Source: an uncultured Rikenella sp. (GTDB lineage: Bacteria; Bacteroidota; Bacteroidia; Bacteroidales; Rikenellaceae). Taken from it: a DNA stretch of 46,620 nucleotides. The stretch covers positions 1 to 46,620 of the forward strand of contig NZ_CAJTMN010000007.1 of the NCBI RefSeq assembly GCF_910577125.1. Direction: 5' to 3'. The translations under genes were made by a program, and so were the position numbers. Below, in pieces: positions 39,994 through 46,620 of the stretch; within the stretch, counting starts at the first letter, position 1; each line of letters opens with the position of its first letter. Under the pieces are notes generated by a model. The model was not told where the DNA came from and made no database searches. It saw nothing but the letters and a program-made list of their open reading frames with translations.

Positions 39994-42597
39994 TTAGAAA
40001 GTCTGGCCGAGCGAGAAGCTGAATTTGCTCCCGGCAGCCTTTCCGTTCGAGTCGGAGGTTTGGTCGAAGCCGTATCCCCAGTCGATCCCGAGCATCCCGA
40101 GGTAGGGCAGGAAGACGCGCAGCCCGATCCCCGCAGCCCGTTTCAGGCTGAACGGCTTGAACTCTTTGAGTTCGGTGAAGGCGTTCCCCGCTTCGCCGAA
40201 GGCCAGCGCATAGACCAGCGTGCCTGCCGTCCGCACCAGCGGATAACGCACTTCGAGGGTGTATTTGCTGAAGATCCGGGCATAGATCCCGTAGTCCGCC
40301 ATCGGTGTCAGGGCATTGTTCTTGTACCCGCGCAGCCCGATGGTCTCCACCCCGTACATGCTGTACCCCGACAGTCCGTCGCCTCCCATCTGGAAGCCTT
40401 CGAACGGCGAGGGTTTGTGCTTGTCGTAATGTCCCAGGTATCCGAACTGCGCCCGCGCCATCAGCACCAGTTTGTTGTTGGCCGAGAGCGGCACGAACCA
40501 TTGGGCGTTCAGTTGCCACTTGTGGTATTCGATCCATTTGTAGCGTTCGCGGTCGGTCATCGGCTTGCTGTAATCCTTTCCGTCGAACGCCGACCACGGC
40601 GGAGTCAGTGCCGCCGAGAGGTCGAATTTCGATCCCCGGGTCGGATATTGCTGGATGTCGTCCACCGAGTTGCGCGACAGGCCCAGGTTGAGCGCCAGCG
40701 TGTTGCAGCTCCCGTCCTTGACGATGAAGTAGTCCCAGTTGTAGAGGTTGTAGGTCTGCATGGTCAGCCCGGCCGACAAGACGAAGTACTGGTCCGGCCA
40801 GTTGAGCCGTTTCCCGATTCCGACGGTTCCCCCGATGGTTCCGAAGTGGGCGGTGGCTTTTTGTCCGATGTGGTATGCGTTGGTCTCCCGCGAGGTGTAG
40901 AACGATACCGAGAGCGAGGTCGGTTTCCGACCTCCGAGCCACGGTTCGATGAAGTTCACCGAGAAGGCCCGATAATAGCTCCCGTTGGTCTGTACCTGAA
41001 GCCCGATGGTCTGATTGTCCCCAGCCGGATACGGTCGCCAGGCCTTTTTGTTGAAGAAGCTGCGCAGCGAGATGTTGGTGAAATTGACTGCTACAGAGGC
41101 AATAAACATCCCGGCACCCCATCCCCCGGAGAGTTCGAGTTTGTCGTTGGGCACCTCGGTCAGCGAGTAGTTGATGTCCACCAGCTCCTGCTGTACGTTC
41201 GGATTGACGTTCGGCAGCAAGGTGGCCGCATCGAACTGGCCCATGCTGGCGAGCCGCTGATAGGTCTGCATCAGCAGGGCCTGGCTGTAGAGTTCTCCCG
41301 GCATGGTCGAGAGTTCGCGCCGGATCACATGGTCGTTCGTCCGGGTGTTCCCGTCGAACGTGACGTTCTTGATCCGGAACTGGCTCCCTTCGATGATCCG
41401 TATCTCGACGTCCACCGAGTCTCCGGGCACGACCGTCTCCACCGGATCGGCCATAAAGGCCAGATATCCCTGATCCTTATAGGTGTTCGCGATCGACATG
41501 TCGGTCGGCATCTGTCCGTTGAGCCGGGTGTTCATCGTCTCGCTGTCGTATACGTCGCCCGACTTCAGGCCGATCGTCCGCGCCAGGGTCTCGGTCGGAT
41601 AGAGGGTGTTGCCTAACCAGCTGATATTCCGGTAGTGGTATTTGTTCCCCTCCTTGAGCTTGATGTAGATTCCCAGCCGCTTCGGCTTGTCGGGAATCGG
41701 GTAGAGCGAGTCGGTGATGATCTCGGCATCGCGGTACCCCTGCGACTTGGCGTAGTTCCGCACGTTTTCGAGGTCTTCTTCGAAGTCTTTCTCGTTGAAT
41801 TTCGAGCTGCGGAAGAAGTTGATGCTCACCTTGTGGGTCTTCTTCATCGACCGAGTGAGTTTCTTGGCCGACAGGTGGTCGTTGCCGGCGAACTGGATCT
41901 CGCCGATCCGCACCTTGTCTCCCCGGTCGATGTTGAAGTGGACAATCACCGCTGTCTTGATCAGTGTGTCCGGGGTCACGGTGTAGTCGATCTTGGCGTT
42001 CCGGAAAGCCTTTTCGTCGTAGTATTTCCGGATGAGGTTCATGCAGGTGGTGAGCAGGTAATCCGACAGTTCGGCATTCTGCCGCAGCCGCAGTTTCTCT
42101 TCGAGGTCTTTCCGTTCGCTCCCCTTGACGCCAACGAAGTCCCAGCCGCGCACCTGCAGCTTCTCGCGCACGTAGAGGTCGAGGTCGACCGTGTCCCGGT
42201 CGCGGATGGTGGTTCCGACCTTCATGTTGGCGAAGAACCGCCGGTCGAGCAATCCCCGCGTGGCGATCGTAATGGCCTCTCCCGGAATCGTGATGGTGTC
42301 GCCGGCCGCGATCCCGAGGTTGTCGACGATCATCTGGGGGTCGACCGCCACGGCTCCGTGCACGCGGATTTTTCCGACGACATAGGGTTTCGGCTGCGCT
42401 TTGAAATCGACCCGGGGCAAGGCGTCGAGCTCCCGGTCGACCGACCGGCCCAGCAGGGAGTCGTAGATCGGCATCATGGCACTCATGACCCGGAATATGG
42501 AGTCGGGAGCGGCGATCTGCTGCCCGCGGGCAACGGATACGGCTCCCGTCGTTACGATCAGTATTGTTGCGAAAATCAGTCGTCTTACCATCCTCAT
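39994..42597 (-). CDS. bamA: Outer-membrane protein assembly factor BamA
   Basis: 867 aa. Signal peptide (RRLIFATILIVTTGAVSVARG), then POTRA domains up to about residue 430, for example GKIRVHGAVAVDPQMIVDN, VRIGEIQFAGNDHLSAKKL and FRIKNVTFDGNTRTNDHVI. The 16-stranded barrel fills the C-terminal half, ending FSFSLGQTF with the terminal Phe expected of an outer-membrane protein. It folds beta-barrel proteins, including LptD, into the outer membrane. Between uppS (75 nt upstream) and ompH (68 nt downstream). Confidence 0.94.
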   Translation of the reverse strand: MRMVRRLIFATILIVTTGAVSVARGQQIAAPDSIFRVMSAMMPIYDSLLGRSVDRELDALPRVDFKAQPKPYVVGKIRVHGAVAVDPQMIVDNLGIAAGDTITIPGEAITIATRGLLDRRFFANMKVGTTIRDRDTVDLDLYVREKLQVRGWDFVGVKGSERKDLEEKLRLRQNAELSDYLLTTCMNLIRKYYDEKAFRNAKIDYTVTPDTLIKTAVIVHFNIDRGDKVRIGEIQFAGNDHLSAKKLTRSMKKTHKVSINFFRSSKFNEKDFEEDLENVRNYAKSQGYRDAEIITDSLYPIPDKPKRLGIYIKLKEGNKYHYRNISWLGNTLYPTETLARTIGLKSGDVYDSETMNTRLNGQMPTDMSIANTYKDQGYLAFMADPVETVVPGDSVDVEIRIIEGSQFRIKNVTFDGNTRTNDHVIRRELSTMPGELYSQALLMQTYQRLASMGQFDAATLLPNVNPNVQQELVDINYSLTEVPNDKLELSGGWGAGMFIASVAVNFTNISLRSFFNKKAWRPYPAGDNQTIGLQVQTNGSYYRAFSVNFIEPWLGGRKPTSLSVSFYTSRETNAYHIGQKATAHFGTIGGTVGIGKRLNWPDQYFVLSAGLTMQTYNLYNWDYFIVKDGSCNTLALNLGLSRNSVDDIQQYPTRGSKFDLSAALTPPWSAFDGKDYSKPMTDRERYKWIEYHKWQLNAQWFVPLSANNKLVLMARAQFGYLGHYDKHKPSPFEGFQMGGDGLSGYSMYGVETIGLRGYKNNALTPMADYGIYARIFSKYTLEVRYPLVRTAGTLVYALAFGEAGNAFTELKEFKPFSLKRAAGIGLRVFLPYLGMLGIDWGYGFDQTSDSNGKAAGSKFSFSLGQTF

Positions 42598-42672
42598 GCG
42601 TCTCTGTGTTCGGTCCTGTCTCTTTTGACGTGGTATATCATAGTGGTCGGGCGCGGTCTGTCACTGTTGGTT

Positions 42673-43434
42673 TCAGAGCCGTCCGAATCGCCGTTCGCGC
42701 TGCCGGTACGCTTCCAGCGCCTTGGTGAATTGCGCTCCGTCGAATTCCGGCCAAAGGGTCTCGGTGAAGTAGAGTTCGGTGTAGGAGAGCTGCCACAGCA
42801 GAAAGTTGCTGAGGCGCTGTTCGCCGCTGGTGCGGATCAGGAGTTCCGGATCCGGCATGCCGGCTGTCGTCAGGTGTGCCGAGATCAGTTCGGGCGTAAT
42901 CTCCTCCGGGGTCAGGTCTCCCCTCCGGATGCGTTCCCCGATTTGCCGGGTCGCCTCGGTCAGCTCCCACCTGGCGCTGTAGTTCAGCGCCACGTTGAGG
43001 GTCATCCGTAATTTTTCGTCCGGAATATCCGCGGCCCGGGCCTTGCGGATACTCTCCCGGAGCGCCTGCGGCAGCGACGCGAGGTCGCCGATGAAGTTCA
43101 TCCGAATCCCCGCTCCGGTCAGCGTGTCGAGTTCGGAGAGGATCGCTCCCGCAATGAGCGACATGATGCCGTCTACCTCCGCCTCCGGCCGTCCCCAGTT
43201 TTCGGTCGAGAAGGCATAGATGGTGAGGTATTCGATCCCCGCTTCGGCCGCCGTCCGCACCACTTCGCGCACGGTGTCCACCCCGTGCCGATGTCCGTAG
43301 AGGCGTTCTTCGCCCTGTCCTTTCGCCCATCGTCCGTTGCCGTCCATGATGACGGCGACGTGTCTCGGCGTAGATCCCGAGGCCGGTTCCCGTACGGGTA
43401 TGTGGTTCTGTTTCTGTGTCATAAGCGGGTGCAA
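42673..43434 (-). CDS. uppS: Undecaprenyl diphosphate synthase (isoprenyl transferase)
   Basis: 253 aa. Builds the C55 lipid carrier for peptidoglycan and O-antigen. Signature VIMDGNGRWAKGQG (catalytic D31), then YAFSTENWGRP, ALNYSARWEL and the ending motif DPELLIRTSGEQRLSNFLLWQLSYTE. The ATG at 43434 or the one 12 nt later (MTQKQN) could start it. First gene of uppS-bamA-ompH, with a -7 box 90 nt upstream. Confidence 0.95.
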   Translation of the reverse strand: MHPLMTQKQNHIPVREPASGSTPRHVAVIMDGNGRWAKGQGEERLYGHRHGVDTVREVVRTAAEAGIEYLTIYAFSTENWGRPEAEVDGIMSLIAGAILSELDTLTGAGIRMNFIGDLASLPQALRESIRKARAADIPDEKLRMTLNVALNYSARWELTEATRQIGERIRRGDLTPEEITPELISAHLTTAGMPDPELLIRTSGEQRLSNFLLWQLSYTELYFTETLWPEFDGAQFTKALEAYRQRERRFGRL

Positions 43435-43524
43435 ACACCTCTTTTTCCCTCAGGCCGCATCCGGGATGGGACTTTCGTGGAAAAACTTTCGGCGGCGACG
43501 ACCGGTGTCGGTCGATGCAATGTG

Positions 43525-43532
43525 CAAATATA
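43525..43532 (-). promoter_or_regulatory. Putative uppS-bamA-ompH promoter (-7 box)
   Basis: Minus-strand TATATTTG, in the 170-nt gap between rlmB and uppS. No clear -33 element. Confidence 0.5.
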
Positions 43533-43604
43533 GAATTTTATTTCGGCTTCGCGATGCTGCGGGCCCCCTTTTTCCCGGAAGCGGCCTTCGGACTCCGGAC
43601 GGTG

Positions 43605-44529
43605 TTATTGCCGTTCGAACCGTTGCCGTTGCGCTTCGAAGAGGATGACGGCCGCCGCCGCGCTCACGTTCAGCGATTCGATCCGCCCCACGAGCGGAAT
43701 GCCCGCCTCGACGTCGCACAACCGCAGCACCTCGCGCGAGATGCCTTTGTCCTCCGCCCCCATGACGATGACGGTCGGTTTCGTGAAGTCGACTTCGTAG
43801 ACCAGCGTATTGCTCTTTTCCGTAGCCGCCACGCACTGCATGCCGATCCCCTTGAGCAGCGCGATGGCTCCCTTGAGCGATCCCGCCCGACAGACCGGGA
43901 TCAGGGTCAGCGCCCCCGCCGAACTCTTGATCGCTTCGGCATTGACCGGGGCGGAGTTCTTGGCCGGCATGATCAAAGCCGCCGCCCCCGCACACTCTGC
44001 GCTTCGGGCGATTGCGCCGAAGTTCCGAACGTCGGTCACCGAGTCCATCAGCATGACTAACGGTGTCTCACCCGCCGCGATTTTCGTTTCGAGCTCTTCG
44101 GCCAGTTCGTTGATGTCTTTATAGGAGATCGCCGCCACGACAGCCGCCACCCCCTGGTGGTTCCCGTTGCGGGTCAGCCGGTTGAGCTTCTCGACCGGTA
44201 CCTCCTGAATGTGCAGCCCTGCCTCCAGCGCCTGTTCCCGCAAGGCGTTCGCCGCGCCGACATGCGCCCGTTCCGCCGCAGCGAGTGTCTCGCCCGCCGT
44301 CTTCCGGAAGTAGATTTTTTCGATCTCCGTTCCCGCTTCGATCGCTTCGCGCACCGGATGGATGCCGAAAATCACGTTTTCCGGCGCCCGCTCCTCCCGT
44401 TCTTTCCGCTCTTTTTTCGGAGCGGCTTTCGGAGCGGGTCGCCCGGCCTGTCGCTGCGGCCGGGAATCGCCGCGCGGTTCGGCATCTGCCGGCCGGCGGT
44501 AAAAGCTCTTTTTGGTCGAAGGATTTTCG

Positions 44530-44543
<14 letters not shown>
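43605..44543 (-). CDS. rlmB: 23S rRNA (guanosine-2'-O)-methyltransferase RlmB-like (SpoU family)
   Basis: 312 aa. A Lys/Arg/Glu-rich, probably disordered extension (1-55), then the substrate-binding domain from NVIFGIHPVREAIEAG and the SPOUT knot: VMLMDSVTDVRNFGAIARSAECAG, VIVMGAEDKGISREVL and GRIESLNVSAAAAVILFEA. These motifs fit TrmH/RlmB-type enzymes that 2'-O-methylate a guanosine such as G2251 in 23S rRNA. The exact target cannot be read from sequence. Its start overlaps the end of the ABC-F gene by 14 nt, implying coupling. Confidence 0.88.
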
Positions 44544-46527
<1,984 letters not shown>

Positions 46528-46573
46528 ATTCTCGTTAGTTTGTTATAATCCCGTTTTTTGATACGGGAGTGAA

Positions 46574-46620
46574 CTGTTCTTTTTGTGAACAAAAAGAACC
46601 AAAAAAACTTTAGAGGATGC
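46574..46620 (+). repeat. Repeat R4 at window end
   Basis: GTTCTTTTTGT-GA-ACAAAAAGAAC hairpin, then a flank beginning CAAAAAAACTTTAGAG. Matches the reverse complement of 3133-3182. The element may continue past the window. Confidence 0.6.

Noticed and set aside
39934..41616. 560-codon open frame on the plus strand
   Set aside because: Antisense to bamA; no recognisable motif.

Overview
The window looks like chromosomal DNA of a GC-rich Bacteroidales bacterium, most likely an Alistipes-like member of the Rikenellaceae. The core genes are Bacteroidetes-type (long FtsK, LptD divergent from an amidase gene, UppS-BamA-OmpH operon, NVEALA peptides, histone H1-like protein, BF3164-type propeller lipoproteins). 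Promoters fit the Bacteroidetes -7 consensus TAnnTTTG, often with a TTTG-like -33 element. No replication origin, rRNA, CRISPR array, transposase, reverse transcriptase or phage gene was seen.

Layout. 0.7-3.0 kb: rex-ribF and nagB. 4.4-7.0 kb: a GH2 glycosidase. 7.1-7.6 kb: tRNA-Leu(UAA) and a histone H1-like protein. 7.7-10.4 kb: glmM and an FtsX-type ABC permease. 10.4-17.4 kb: an AT-richer accessory island with a transglutaminase-like protein, a decayed ORF, a CxxC lipoprotein, a 6-bladed propeller lipoprotein, two NVEALA peptides, a divergent signal peptidase I and an O-antigen-ligase-like membrane protein with a helical tail. 17.6-18.7 kb: an FKBP-like lipoprotein. 18.8-24.4 kb: the operon amidase-mlaD-mutS2-rsmI-like. 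24.5-27.2 kb: lptD, divergent from it. 27.7-29.1 kb: mtaB. 29.9-32.8 kb: metal or cobalamin binding protein, ECF sigma factor, probable anti-sigma factor and Spy-like protein. 32.9-33.5 kb: sodB. 34.5-39.3 kb: murI-ftsK-lolA. 39.4-43.4 kb: uppS-bamA-ompH. 43.6-46.5 kb: ABC-F and rlmB.

The most unusual content is intergenic. Eight orphan cassettes (here A to H), each encoding only the last 61-65 residues of a FISUMP-type (Fibrobacter succinogenes major paralogous, C-type-lectin-like) domain ending in QLRCLSE and a stop, lie in five gaps: A and B before rex, C and D after nagB, E before mtaB, F and G after mtaB, H after sodB. None has a gene body. All lie on the minus strand. All share an identical 27-nt 3' block and an identical 11-nt 5' block, while the interior differs strongly, including NNC codons at the positions where diversity-generating retroelement (DGR) targets usually vary. 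Between and beside them are repeats that fold into hairpins whose stem sequences differ from copy to copy but remain paired. I interpret this as a dispersed store of silent variable-region cassettes with a partner family of structured repeats. The cassettes, their shared ends and the covarying hairpins are visible in the sequence. The donor or diversification role is inference, because no full-length recipient gene, template repeat or reverse transcriptase is in this window.

The second system of interest is the NVEALA island. Two secreted cysteine-rich peptides, each with an S-x-A motif before its first cysteine, are encoded close to a dedicated signal peptidase I, a propeller lipoprotein, a CxxC lipoprotein, a transglutaminase-like protein and an O-antigen-ligase-like protein. 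This suggests a peptide export and maturation unit.
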